From positions 1 to 40,850 of the forward strand of contig JACPHN010000134.1 of assembly GCA_016188575.1 (NCBI GenBank): 40,850 nt of DNA, written 5' to 3'. Of this stretch, positions 9,242-16,207 are shown one piece after another. Each line of letters starts with the position of its first letter. Position 1 is the stretch's first letter. The translations under genes were made by a program, and so were the position numbers. The stretch comes from Candidatus Schekmanbacteria bacterium (lineage in GTDB: Bacteria; CSSED10-310; JACPHN01). The notes beneath the pieces are model-generated. The model was not told the DNA's origin, searched no databases, and was given only the letters and a program-made list of their open reading frames with translations.

Positions 9242-9448
9242 ATGAAAAAGATGCTGAGGATAACACAAGTAAGGAGTCGCATCGGCCACCCCGACAAGCA
9301 CACGCGCGTTCTCGACGGACTTGGACTGCGCCGGATAGGCCAGACAGTTCTTCGTGAGGACACGCCTGCTGTTCGAGGAATGGTTGCAAAGGTGCAACAC
9401 CTTGTGACCTGGGAATCAATCGAGGGAGCGGAGCATGAAGCCCAATGA
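9242..9448 (+). CDS. rpmD: 50S ribosomal protein L30
   Basis: A 68-residue L30. The pattern [20 protein letters not shown] and [20 protein letters not shown] fits, followed by [12 protein letters not shown], the usual end of L30. The last ~9 residues extend into the rplO start, giving a 14-base overlap. L30 is dispensable and absent from some phyla, so its presence is a mild taxonomic clue. Confidence 0.95.
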   Translation: MKKMLRITQVRSRIGHPDKHTRVLDGLGLRRIGQTVLREDTPAVRGMVAKVQHLVTWESIEGAEHEAQ

Positions 9449-9884
9449 CCTGACCCCTGCGCCGGGGTCTACGCGAGAACGGAAGCGAGTCGGTCGCGGT
9501 CCCGGATCTGGGCACGGAAAAACCTCTGGCCGTGGCCACAAGGGGCAAAAGGCACGCTCCGGCGGAAAGACGGAGATCCGGGTCGGATTCGAAGGCGGGC
9601 AAATGCCACTGCAGCGCCGCCTGCCAAAGAGGGGCTTCACTAACATCTTCCGGACGAACTGGGCCGAGATCAATCTAACCGATCTGAGCCGATACGCAGC
9701 GGGCACTGACGTGACGCCCGCCGTGCTGGTGCGGGACGGCGTCATCTCATCGGCCCGTGACGGTCTGGTCGTGTTGGGGAAAGGTGAGCTCAACGTGCCG
9801 CTGCGCGTTTCCGGACATCGCTTCTCGAAGCGAGCAAAGGAAGCGATTGAAGCAGCAGGCGGAACCGCAAGTGTGATCTCCTGA
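9435..9884 (+). CDS. rplO: 50S ribosomal protein L15
   Basis: A 149-residue L15 with the N-terminal glycine/arginine-rich rRNA-binding arm ([30 protein letters not shown]) and the [20 protein letters not shown] block. The globular C-terminal half ends [20 protein letters not shown], as usual. GGAGCGGAGC precedes ATG 9435 within rpmD. The stop shares a base with the secY start. Confidence 0.96.
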   Translation: MKPNDLTPAPGSTRERKRVGRGPGSGHGKTSGRGHKGQKARSGGKTEIRVGFEGGQMPLQRRLPKRGFTNIFRTNWAEINLTDLSRYAAGTDVTPAVLVRDGVISSARDGLVVLGKGELNVPLRVSGHRFSKRAKEAIEAAGGTASVIS

Positions 9885-11203
9885 TGCTGGAATCAATAGG
9901 CAATATCTTCAAGATCCCCGAGCTGAAGAAAAGGTTGCTTTTCTCGTTTGGTGCCCTGGGCGTTTACCGTCTAGGCGTCCACGTTCCGACCGCGGGAATA
10001 AATAGCGAGGCGCTGAAATCTTATTTCGAGGGCCAGCAGGGCACGATCTTCAACTTCGTGGACATGTTCTCGGGTGGTGCATTTAGCCAGTTCACAGTGT
10101 TCAGCCTCGGAATCATGCCGTACATTTCGGCATCGATTATCCTTCAGTTGCTGACCGTGGTTTGGCCGACACTGGAGCGGCTAGCCAAGGAAGGGGAGCA
10201 CGGCCGGAAAAAGATTACGCAGTACACGCGACGTGGCACGATCGCGCTCGCGGCGATACAGGCACTTGGGATCTCGCTAGGACTGGAGGCGATGCAAGCT
10301 CCTGGAGGGCAGGCGATCGTGCTCTCGCCGGGCTGGGGATTCCGACTGATGACAACAGTTACCCTGATGACGGGTACTGCTTTCTTGATGTGGTTAGGAG
10401 AGCAGATTTCCGAGCGAGGGATCGGGAACGGAATTTCCCTGCTAATCTTTGCAGGGATCGTAGCAAGCCTTCCTCAGGCCCTGGTAATGACCTACGATCA
10501 GCTCTCCCACGGAGTCATGGCACCTCTAACAGCCGCCCTGATTGCAGTAGTAGCGGTTGTTGTTACTGCTGGAACCGTCCTTATGCAACAGGCCCAGAGA
10601 CGGATTCCCGTGCAGTACGCGAAGAGAGTCGTGGGAAGGCGAATGATGGGTGGACAAAGTACGCACATACCCCTTCGGATTAATACTGCGGGGGTAATCC
10701 CAGTGATCTTTGCGTCTTCCATAATCATGTTGCCCGTTACGGCTGTTAGTTTCCTCAGCGAGACACAGTTTGTGTGGCTGCAGACATTTGTGAATGATAA
10801 CCTAAGACCCGGCGCTCTCCTGTACTCGTCTGTGTATGTTGCTGCCATCGTATTTTTCTGCTATTTTTATACAGCGATCATTTTCAATCCCATGGATTTG
10901 GCCGACAACATGAAAAAATATGGCGGCTTCATTCCGGGAATTCGCGCAGGAAAGAGGACAGCCGAGTATATTGATAAGGTTCTTACGCGGATCACTCTCG
11001 CCGGTGCTATCTTTCTCGCCGCTATTGCTGTGCTGCCCGAAATCTTGATCGTATACGTGAATGTGCCGTTCTATTTCGGTGGGACGGCGCTGCTCATTGT
11101 AGTGGGCGTCGGACTAGATACTGTACAACAGATTGAATCGCACCTTGTCATGAGACATTACGAGACGCTGCTAAAACGCAGAAGGATTGGCTCGAGACGG
11201 TAG
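9884..11203 (+). CDS. secY: Protein translocase subunit SecY
   Basis: Encodes 439 residues, the normal SecY size with ten membrane spans. SecY is the channel of the SecYEG inner-membrane translocon. Markers are LGVYRLGVHVPTAGINSEAL near the N-terminus, MFSGGAFSQFTVFSLGIMPY (plug and TM2 region), QISERGIGNGISLLIFAGIV and the cytosolic loop RRIPVQYAKRVVGRRMMGGQ. NPMDLADNMKKYGGFIPGIR is the conserved C5 loop. The segment around 10,700-10,960 is noticeably AT-richer than the flanks, as in other membrane genes here. It overlaps rplO by one base (TGATG). Confidence 0.98.
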   Translation: MLESIGNIFKIPELKKRLLFSFGALGVYRLGVHVPTAGINSEALKSYFEGQQGTIFNFVDMFSGGAFSQFTVFSLGIMPYISASIILQLLTVVWPTLERLAKEGEHGRKKITQYTRRGTIALAAIQALGISLGLEAMQAPGGQAIVLSPGWGFRLMTTVTLMTGTAFLMWLGEQISERGIGNGISLLIFAGIVASLPQALVMTYDQLSHGVMAPLTAALIAVVAVVVTAGTVLMQQAQRRIPVQYAKRVVGRRMMGGQSTHIPLRINTAGVIPVIFASSIIMLPVTAVSFLSETQFVWLQTFVNDNLRPGALLYSSVYVAAIVFFCYFYTAIIFNPMDLADNMKKYGGFIPGIRAGKRTAEYIDKVLTRITLAGAIFLAAIAVLPEILIVYVNVPFYFGGTALLIVVGVGLDTVQQIESHLVMRHYETLLKRRRIGSRR

Positions 11204-11258
11204 GCTTGCACCACGGTGGTCGGATCGCGGCAGCAGGCCGATTTGGGAGACCGTAGCA

Positions 11259-11912
11259 GTGCGCATTATCTTGTTAGGACCTCCGGGAGTTGGAAAGGGT
11301 ACCCAGGCAATGGAGCTGAGCAAGAAGCTCGGTGTGCCGGCCGTTTCCACAGGTGACATGCTTCGTCAGGCGGTCAAGGAGAGAACCAGTCTTGGCATCG
11401 AGGCGGAGTCTTACATGAACAGCGGATGGCTAGTGCCCGACCAAGTCATCGTAGAAGTAGTCCGCCAACGCCTTCGCATGGCAGACCTGGCGCACGGCTT
11501 CCTCTTGGATGGATTTCCGCGGACCGTGGCGCAGGCAGAGGCATTGACCGCAGATCTCGCTGGGAGGGGTTTGCCGATTCAGGCAGCAATCCTGCTGAGC
11601 GCTCCTGAGGAAGAGCTCGTTTCGCGAATTTCCGGTCGAAGAGCGTGTGGTGGATGCGGAGCCATCTACCACATACACAACTCGCCGCCACGGAAGCCGG
11701 GCGTTTGCGATGTGTGCGGACAGGTGCTGATCCTGCGAAAGGACGACGAGGAGAACACGGTGCGGCGGCGTCTCGAGGTGTATGTGGAGCAAACCGCACC
11801 TCTGGTGGCATACTTCCGGTCGGCTGGTCTGCTGCGAGAGGTAGCCGCGCTGGGGGCTCCTGCCGATGTTCAACAGAGGATCTTGAGTGCTCTTGTGGGT
11901 CTTGCGGCATGA
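11259..11912 (+). CDS. adk: Adenylate kinase (zinc-lid type)
   Basis: Encodes 217 residues from GTG 11259, catalysing ATP + AMP to 2 ADP. The P-loop GPPGVGKGTQA lies at residues 7-17. FLLDGFPRTVAQAEAL is the AMP-binding segment. The LID domain carries four cysteines (CGGC and CDVC) around residues 130-155, so it is the long, zinc-binding Gram-positive-like type. The frame extends upstream to 11187, but GGGAGA before 11259 and the family start MRIILLGPPG decide the start. The gap to secY is 55 bases. Confidence 0.97.
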   Translation: MRIILLGPPGVGKGTQAMELSKKLGVPAVSTGDMLRQAVKERTSLGIEAESYMNSGWLVPDQVIVEVVRQRLRMADLAHGFLLDGFPRTVAQAEALTADLAGRGLPIQAAILLSAPEEELVSRISGRRACGGCGAIYHIHNSPPRKPGVCDVCGQVLILRKDDEENTVRRRLEVYVEQTAPLVAYFRSAGLLREVAALGAPADVQQRILSALVGLAA

Positions 11913-11928
11913 CCACCAGGAAACGATT

Positions 11929-12753
11929 GTGGTTACATTGAAGTCAAAGGCTGAGCTCGAAATAATGTACCGAGCTAATCAGCTTGTCGCCAGGATCCTA
12001 TCCGACCTCCGAGCCATGGCGCGGCCCGGGCTTCGGACCATTGAGCTTGATCAGTTTGCTGAGGCAGAAGTTGTCCGTGAGGGAGCCCGACCGGCATTTA
12101 AAGGGTATCGAGGTTATCCGTCGACGCTTTGTATTAGTGTGAATGAGGAAATCGTCCATGGCATTCCAGGTAAGAGGGTGTTGCAGGACGGCGACCTCGT
12201 AAGTATGGACCTTGGAGTCGTACTGGATGGCTTTATAGGAGATGCAGCTATCACAGTGCCTGTAGGCGCGATCAGCGACAAGGCTAGCAAGCAGCTACGG
12301 GTAACAGAAGAGGCGCTGTTCTTCGGAATCGAGAAGGCGCGTGTCGGGGGACGGCTCTACGACATTTCAAGCGCAATACAATGGCACGCCGAGAAGAACG
12401 GCTATTCGGTCGTCCGAGTCTTTGTAGGGCACGGGGTCGGTCGCCAGCTTCATGAAGAGCCGCAGGTGCCGAACTTCGGCCGGCGAGGGCGCGGCATGCC
12501 TCTCAAGGCCGGCATGGTATTGGCTATCGAGCCCATGGTGAATGAGGGGACCCACGAGGTGCGAATACTAAGCGACAACTGGACTGCTGTTACGCTTGAT
12601 GGAAAGCTTTCGGTGCATTGCGAGCATAGCGTAGCTATTACCGAGGAAGGGCCATGGATCCTGAGTGAGCTGTCGGCTACGGAAGCGAGTGTTTCTCAGG
12701 ACATGCAGCAGCAGACTGCGAGGGGATTACACGTGGGGAATATTCATGCCTAA
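11929..12753 (+). CDS. map: Methionine aminopeptidase, type I
   Basis: Removes the initiator Met from nascent proteins. From GTG 11929 it has 274 residues starting [20 protein letters not shown]. The five metal ligands can be read: two Asp in [17 protein letters not shown], His in [18 protein letters not shown], Glu in [10 protein letters not shown] and Glu in [13 protein letters not shown]. The C-terminus continues about 20 residues beyond the usual end. The start is uncertain: the same frame opens at 11887 inside adk, and the AGG upstream of 11929 is weak. The last 8 bases overlap infA. Confidence 0.95.
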   Translation: MVTLKSKAELEIMYRANQLVARILSDLRAMARPGLRTIELDQFAEAEVVREGARPAFKGYRGYPSTLCISVNEEIVHGIPGKRVLQDGDLVSMDLGVVLDGFIGDAAITVPVGAISDKASKQLRVTEEALFFGIEKARVGGRLYDISSAIQWHAEKNGYSVVRVFVGHGVGRQLHEEPQVPNFGRRGRGMPLKAGMVLAIEPMVNEGTHEVRILSDNWTAVTLDGKLSVHCEHSVAITEEGPWILSELSATEASVSQDMQQQTARGLHVGNIHA

Positions 12754-12964
12754 GGAGGAAGCGATCGAAGTGGAGGGAGTGGTGATGGAGCCACTGCCAA
12801 ACGCCATGTTCAGAGTCGAGCTGGACAATGGCCATAAAGTGCTAGCTCACATATCAGGTAAGATGAGAAAACATTTCATCAGAATTCTTCCGGGAGACCG
12901 CGTGAAAATAGAGCTATCGCCGTACGATCTTACGCGCGGACGCATTACATACAGGTATAAGTAG
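12746..12964 (+). CDS. infA: Translation initiation factor IF-1
   Basis: Has 72 residues starting [20 protein letters not shown], the IF-1 OB fold that occupies the 30S A site during initiation. [40 protein letters not shown] and the final RYK are near-invariant. The ATG is within the last codons of map, suggesting coupled translation. Longer frame from 12665 is rejected. Confidence 0.97.
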   Translation: MPKEEAIEVEGVVMEPLPNAMFRVELDNGHKVLAHISGKMRKHFIRILPGDRVKIELSPYDLTRGRITYRYK

Positions 12965-13033
12965 GAGAGATAGCCGCGTTGATACTGCTACTAGTAGTAG
13001 TGGTGGTAACGAGCGTGAAGAAGGAGATCGAAA

Positions 13034-13147
13034 GTGAAAGTAAGGGCATCTGTTCGGAGAATTTGTGCAAAGTGCAAGATTGTACGACGCGAGGGCGTCG
13101 TTCGCGTGATCTGCCCAATGCCAAAACACAAACAGCGGCAGGGCTAA
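13034..13147 (+). CDS. rpmJ: 50S ribosomal protein L36 (zinc-binding form)
   Basis: A 37-codon gene found by direct reading: GTG 13034, stop TAA 13145-13147. The product begins [20 protein letters not shown] and ends [10 protein letters not shown]. It has the zinc ligands Cys-x2-Cys, a third Cys and a His ([12 protein letters not shown]), so this is the C+ type. AAGGAG lies at 13021-13026. It stands between infA and rpsM, its usual place. The 69 bases between infA and rpmJ contain a CTACTAGTAG palindrome but nothing else I can support. Confidence 0.96.
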   Translation: MKVRASVRRICAKCKIVRREGVVRVICPMPKHKQRQG

Positions 13148-13183
13148 GCGCGCTCGACTGCACAGCGAAGAAGGAGGTAATCA

Positions 13184-13555
13184 GTGGCTCGAATTGCCGG
13201 TGTCGACCTGCCAAGAGATAAGCGGGTCGAGTACGCGCTAACGCGCATCTACGGTATAGGCGTCTCATCGTCGAATCAGATACTAGCTGCGGCCGATGTT
13301 AGTCCCGACACTCGCGTGAAGGACCTGACCGACGACGAGGTAAATCGCATCCGGCGGGTCATAGAGCGGCAGTACCACGTGGAAGGTGAGCTACGGCAAG
13401 AGCTGTCCATGAACATGAAGCGGCTCATGGACATAGGATGCTATAGGGGCCTAAGGCATCGGAGGGGCCTACCCTGTCGTGGCCAGCGGACGCATACAAA
13501 CGCGAGAACACGCAAGGGCCGCCGGAAAGCTGTTGGTCGGAAGAAAAAGAAATAG
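13184..13555 (+). CDS. rpsM: 30S ribosomal protein S13
   Basis: Has 123 residues from GTG 13184, behind [28 protein letters not shown] is the S13 start. The helix-two-turn-helix [20 protein letters not shown] and the tail [20 protein letters not shown], ending KAVGRKKKK, are standard. S13 contacts the P-site tRNA and S19. Confidence 0.98.
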   Translation: MARIAGVDLPRDKRVEYALTRIYGIGVSSSNQILAAADVSPDTRVKDLTDDEVNRIRRVIERQYHVEGELRQELSMNMKRLMDIGCYRGLRHRRGLPCRGQRTHTNARTRKGRRKAVGRKKKK

Positions 13556-13572
13556 CACGAAGGGAGACGTCG

Positions 13573-13998
13573 GTGGCAAAGCAGCAAGCGCAACAACAGG
13601 TGCAACCACAGAAGCGCACGCGCACTAGGGCCAAGAAGAAAGAGAGAAAGAGCGTACCCGTGGGTGTGGCCCACGTCAACTGTACCTTTAACAATACGAT
13701 AGTAACAATAGCAGATCTGGATGGCAATGCCGTATCCTGGTCTAGTGGGGGCTCGGTTGGGTACAAGGGTTCGCGAAAGAGCACGCCATTTGCGGCGCAG
13801 CTTGTAGCGAAGGATGCTGCAACAAAAGCGAAGGAACACGGAGTCAAGGAGGTTGAGGTCTTCCTTCAGGGACCAGGCTCCGGCCGCGAATCGGCGATTC
13901 GATCGTTGCAAGCTGCGGGGCTAGAAATCCGAACAATCAAGGACGTCACGCCTATACCGCACAACGGCTGCAGGCCGCGCAAGCGGCGCCGCGTATAG
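13573..13998 (+). CDS. rpsK: 30S ribosomal protein S11
   Basis: Encodes 141 residues from GTG 13573. The first ~25 residues are a Gln/Lys/Arg-rich extension ([20 protein letters not shown]), then the conserved core starts at [20 protein letters not shown]. Core blocks include [20 protein letters not shown] and the [20 protein letters not shown] loop. It ends with [19 protein letters not shown]11 forms the 30S platform near the E site. Confidence 0.97.
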   Translation: MAKQQAQQQVQPQKRTRTRAKKKERKSVPVGVAHVNCTFNNTIVTIADLDGNAVSWSSGGSVGYKGSRKSTPFAAQLVAKDAATKAKEHGVKEVEVFLQGPGSGRESAIRSLQAAGLEIRTIKDVTPIPHNGCRPRKRRRV

Positions 13999-14018
13999 GG
14001 CTGAATAGGAGGAATAAA

Positions 14019-14642
14019 TTGGCTCGATATACAGGACCAGTATGCCGATTCTGCCGGCGGGAAGGAGAGCGTCTCTTCTTGAAGGGTGCCCGATGCCATT
14101 CCGAGAAGTGCGGGATCGAAAAGCGAGCATATCCGCCGGGGCAGCACGGGCGCAGACGAAGCAAGCTCTCCGACTACGGTGTTCAGCTACGTGAGAAGCA
14201 GAAGATGCGACGCCTATATGGACTCCTAGAGAAGCAATTTAGGAGTTACTATGAAAGCGCTGATGCGCAAAAGGGAGTGACCGGTGAAAACTTGATCCGG
14301 CTCCTCGAGCGTCGGCTCGACAATATGGTGTACAGGATGAAGCTGGGCGTGTCGCGGTCCGAGGCGCGTCAGCTTGTCCGGCATGGGCACCTCACTGTTA
14401 ACGGGAAAAAAGTGGATATCCCCTCGTACTTGCTTCGTGAGGGCGATGTCGTTGCCGTGGCTGAAAGCAGCAAGAACGTGACCGCCATCAGGAACGCGAT
14501 TGAGTCCTCTGGCCGGCGGCTTCCTGAGTGGATTGAGCTCGATGTGGAGCGGCTGGTGGGGAGAGTGACCCGGTTTCCTGACCGTTCCGAGCTGGATCTG
14601 CCCTTCAAGGAACAGTTGGTCGTCGAGCTTTACTCCAAGTAA
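14019..14642 (+). CDS. rpsD: 30S ribosomal protein S4 (four-cysteine form)
   Basis: Starts at TTG 14019 after TAGGAGGAA, giving 207 residues. S4 is a primary assembly protein and in E. coli represses the alpha operon. The N-terminal zinc site is intact: [13 protein letters not shown] followed by Cys in [13 protein letters not shown]. The [20 protein letters not shown] block is the zinc-type S4 signature. The S4 RNA-binding domain reads [20 protein letters not shown] and [19 protein letters not shown]. Confidence 0.98.
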   Translation: MARYTGPVCRFCRREGERLFLKGARCHSEKCGIEKRAYPPGQHGRRRSKLSDYGVQLREKQKMRRLYGLLEKQFRSYYESADAQKGVTGENLIRLLERRLDNMVYRMKLGVSRSEARQLVRHGHLTVNGKKVDIPSYLLREGDVVAVAESSKNVTAIRNAIESSGRRLPEWIELDVERLVGRVTRFPDRSELDLPFKEQLVVELYSK

Positions 14643-14660
14643 TGTTCTGAGGAGCAGATA

Positions 14661-15476
14661 ATGGAACTGCAACTGACGACACCCAGGAAGATCGAATTTG
14701 ATCCCGAGACGCTGACCCCCGGTTATGGCAAGTTGCTCGCCGAGCCCTTCGAGCGCGGATATGGCGTAACGATGGGGAACGCCTTCCGCAGAGTCCTTCT
14801 GTCGTCACTACCGGGTGCTGCCGTAACGGCCCTAAAGATAGCGGGCGCCAGACACGAGTTTTCGACGATCCCGGGAGTCGTAGAAGACGTCACGGACATT
14901 ATCCTGAACATCAAGAGCCTTCTGGTGAGATTGAAAGTGCCGGGGCCAAAGACTATCTATCTACGAGCCGAGAAGGGGCCCGAGGTAACAGCGGCGGACA
15001 TTACTCCGGATCCTGATGTTGAGATCATGAACCCCGCTCTGCACATCGCAACGCTTGAGGGGGACGCATTGTTGGATGTAGAGCTGACGGTGAAACAAGG
15101 GCGGGGCTATGCAACGGCCGAACAAAACACGGAACGAGATATGCCGATCGGCGTTATTGCGATCGATTCAGTCTTTACACCAGTCCAGAAGGTGAATTTT
15201 TCCGTGGAAAATGCTCGGCTCGGGCAGTGGACGGAATACGATAAGCTAATCTTGGAAGTCTGGACGAACAAGACAGTGGGGCCGGAGGCGGCAGTCGCGC
15301 AAGCAGCCGGAATCCTCCGAGACCATTTTGACATGCTTGAGAGGGCATTTATGGGCGCGGTGTCGTCCGCCGCCGGTGCACGAGAAAGTGCAAGCTCCGT
15401 GGCGGCGGCCGAGAGCGCTAGCTCGACGCCGGATCGTCGAGTAGAGGTCTCGTCCGGCGCTAGTGTGGAGGGATAG
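14661..15476 (+). CDS. rpoA: RNA polymerase alpha subunit lacking the C-terminal domain
   Basis: The product is 271 residues, against about 315-340 in typical bacteria. The N-terminal assembly domain is complete: GYGVTMGNAFRRVLLSSLPG, ALKIAGARHEFSTIPGVVED, RDMPIGVIAIDSVFTPVQKV and EVWTNKTVGPEAAVAQAAG. After about residue 237 the sequence turns into a Ser/Ala/Glu-rich stretch (ARESASSVAAAESASSTPDR) and stops at TAG 15474-15476. The alpha C-terminal domain, with its helix-hairpin-helix for UP-element DNA and activator contacts, is absent. No frame nearby encodes it, and rplQ begins 4 bases later, leaving no room. The N-terminal domain should still dimerise and assemble beta and beta'. A separate CTD elsewhere in the genome cannot be excluded. 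Confidence 0.95.
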   Translation: MELQLTTPRKIEFDPETLTPGYGKLLAEPFERGYGVTMGNAFRRVLLSSLPGAAVTALKIAGARHEFSTIPGVVEDVTDIILNIKSLLVRLKVPGPKTIYLRAEKGPEVTAADITPDPDVEIMNPALHIATLEGDALLDVELTVKQGRGYATAEQNTERDMPIGVIAIDSVFTPVQKVNFSVENARLGQWTEYDKLILEVWTNKTVGPEAAVAQAAGILRDHFDMLERAFMGAVSSAAGARESASSVAAAESASSTPDRRVEVSSGASVEG

Positions 15477-15479
15477 ACA

Positions 15480-16106
15480 ATGAGACATCAGAGGCGCCGG
15501 TCCCGACTGAGCCGGCCGTCGGGGCATCGGGAGGCCATGTTGCAGAATCTGGCCGCCGCCGTACTCGAACACGGAAAGGTGCAGACCACGCTCCCGAAAG
15601 CCAAGGAGGTGCGCTCGCTGGTCGAGAGGATTATCACCCTTGGAAAGCGCGAGGAAAATCGGCTACATGCGCGGCGCCAAGCGCTGAGCTACGTACCGCG
15701 CAGAGAAATCGTAGCGCGGGTTTTCGACGACTTGGCGGTGCGGTTTGCAGATCGTAACGGTGGCTATACTCGTATCTACCACCTGGGATATCGCCGCGGT
15801 GACGGTGCCCCGATGGCATTGATAGAGATTCTTCCCGCTGAGACGAAGGCGGAGCACGTTCCCGAGAGTGCGACAGCGAAGCCTTCCGGATGGCGAGGCG
15901 TAGTTGATCGGTTCAGGGGCCGTCGCACTGAATCTCGGCACGAATCAACCAAGGACCGTCCGGGGCCCGAGCAAGGTGTTACCGGAGCCGAGCCGAGGGC
16001 CGAGGAGGCGTCCGGTGCCGCGGGCGGCAGTGGTGCGCCGGAGGAGCAGGAAAGTGGGCCTCAGGCGCCGCCCGCGTCCAGCGAGGGCGAGAAGGGCGAG
16101 GAGTAG
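15480..16106 (+). CDS. rplQ: 50S ribosomal protein L17 with long acidic tail
   Basis: The L17 core is residues 1-120: MRHQRRRSRLSRPSGHREAM, NLAAAVLEHGKVQTTLPKAK and GGYTRIYHLGYRRGDGAPMA. The usual bacterial length is 115-200 residues; this one is 208. Residues 121-208 form a tail rich in Glu, Gly, Pro, Ala and Ser (ending ASSEGEKGEE), with no domain I recognise. Extended L17 tails occur in several lineages. Last gene of the superoperon, followed by a terminator. Confidence 0.96.
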   Translation: MRHQRRRSRLSRPSGHREAMLQNLAAAVLEHGKVQTTLPKAKEVRSLVERIITLGKREENRLHARRQALSYVPRREIVARVFDDLAVRFADRNGGYTRIYHLGYRRGDGAPMALIEILPAETKAEHVPESATAKPSGWRGVVDRFRGRRTESRHESTKDRPGPEQGVTGAEPRAEEASGAAGGSGAPEEQESGPQAPPASSEGEKGEE

Positions 16107-16129
16107 AACCGCTCGCACAAGAGCTGATT

Positions 16130-16189
16130 GGGCGGGGGTAAGAGGGCACTCGGCAAGCGCCTGCTGAGCTTTCCCCCGCCCGTTCTTTG
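16130..16189 (+). terminator. Probable terminator of the ribosomal superoperon
   Basis: The arms 16130-16138 (GGGCGGGGG) and 16173-16181 are perfectly complementary. Inside the loop, CTCGGC (16150-16155) can pair with GCTGAG with one G-T wobble, giving a long compound hairpin. The downstream GTTCTTTGT is moderately T-rich. It begins 23 bases after the rplQ stop. The next gene starts 18 bases after the hairpin, so some read-through is possible. Confidence 0.65.
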
Positions 16190-16207
16190 TACAGAAGGGG
16201 CGTAGGC

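Noticed and set aside
9735-9793. Idea that rplO or secY had a second start or a gap between them
   Set aside because: The L15 C-terminus is complete and its stop shares one base with secY; nothing unusual.
12979-13221. 80-residue frame with a hydrophobic start between infA and rpsM
   Set aside because: It reads out of frame through rpmJ, which is a clear 37-residue gene at 13034-13147.
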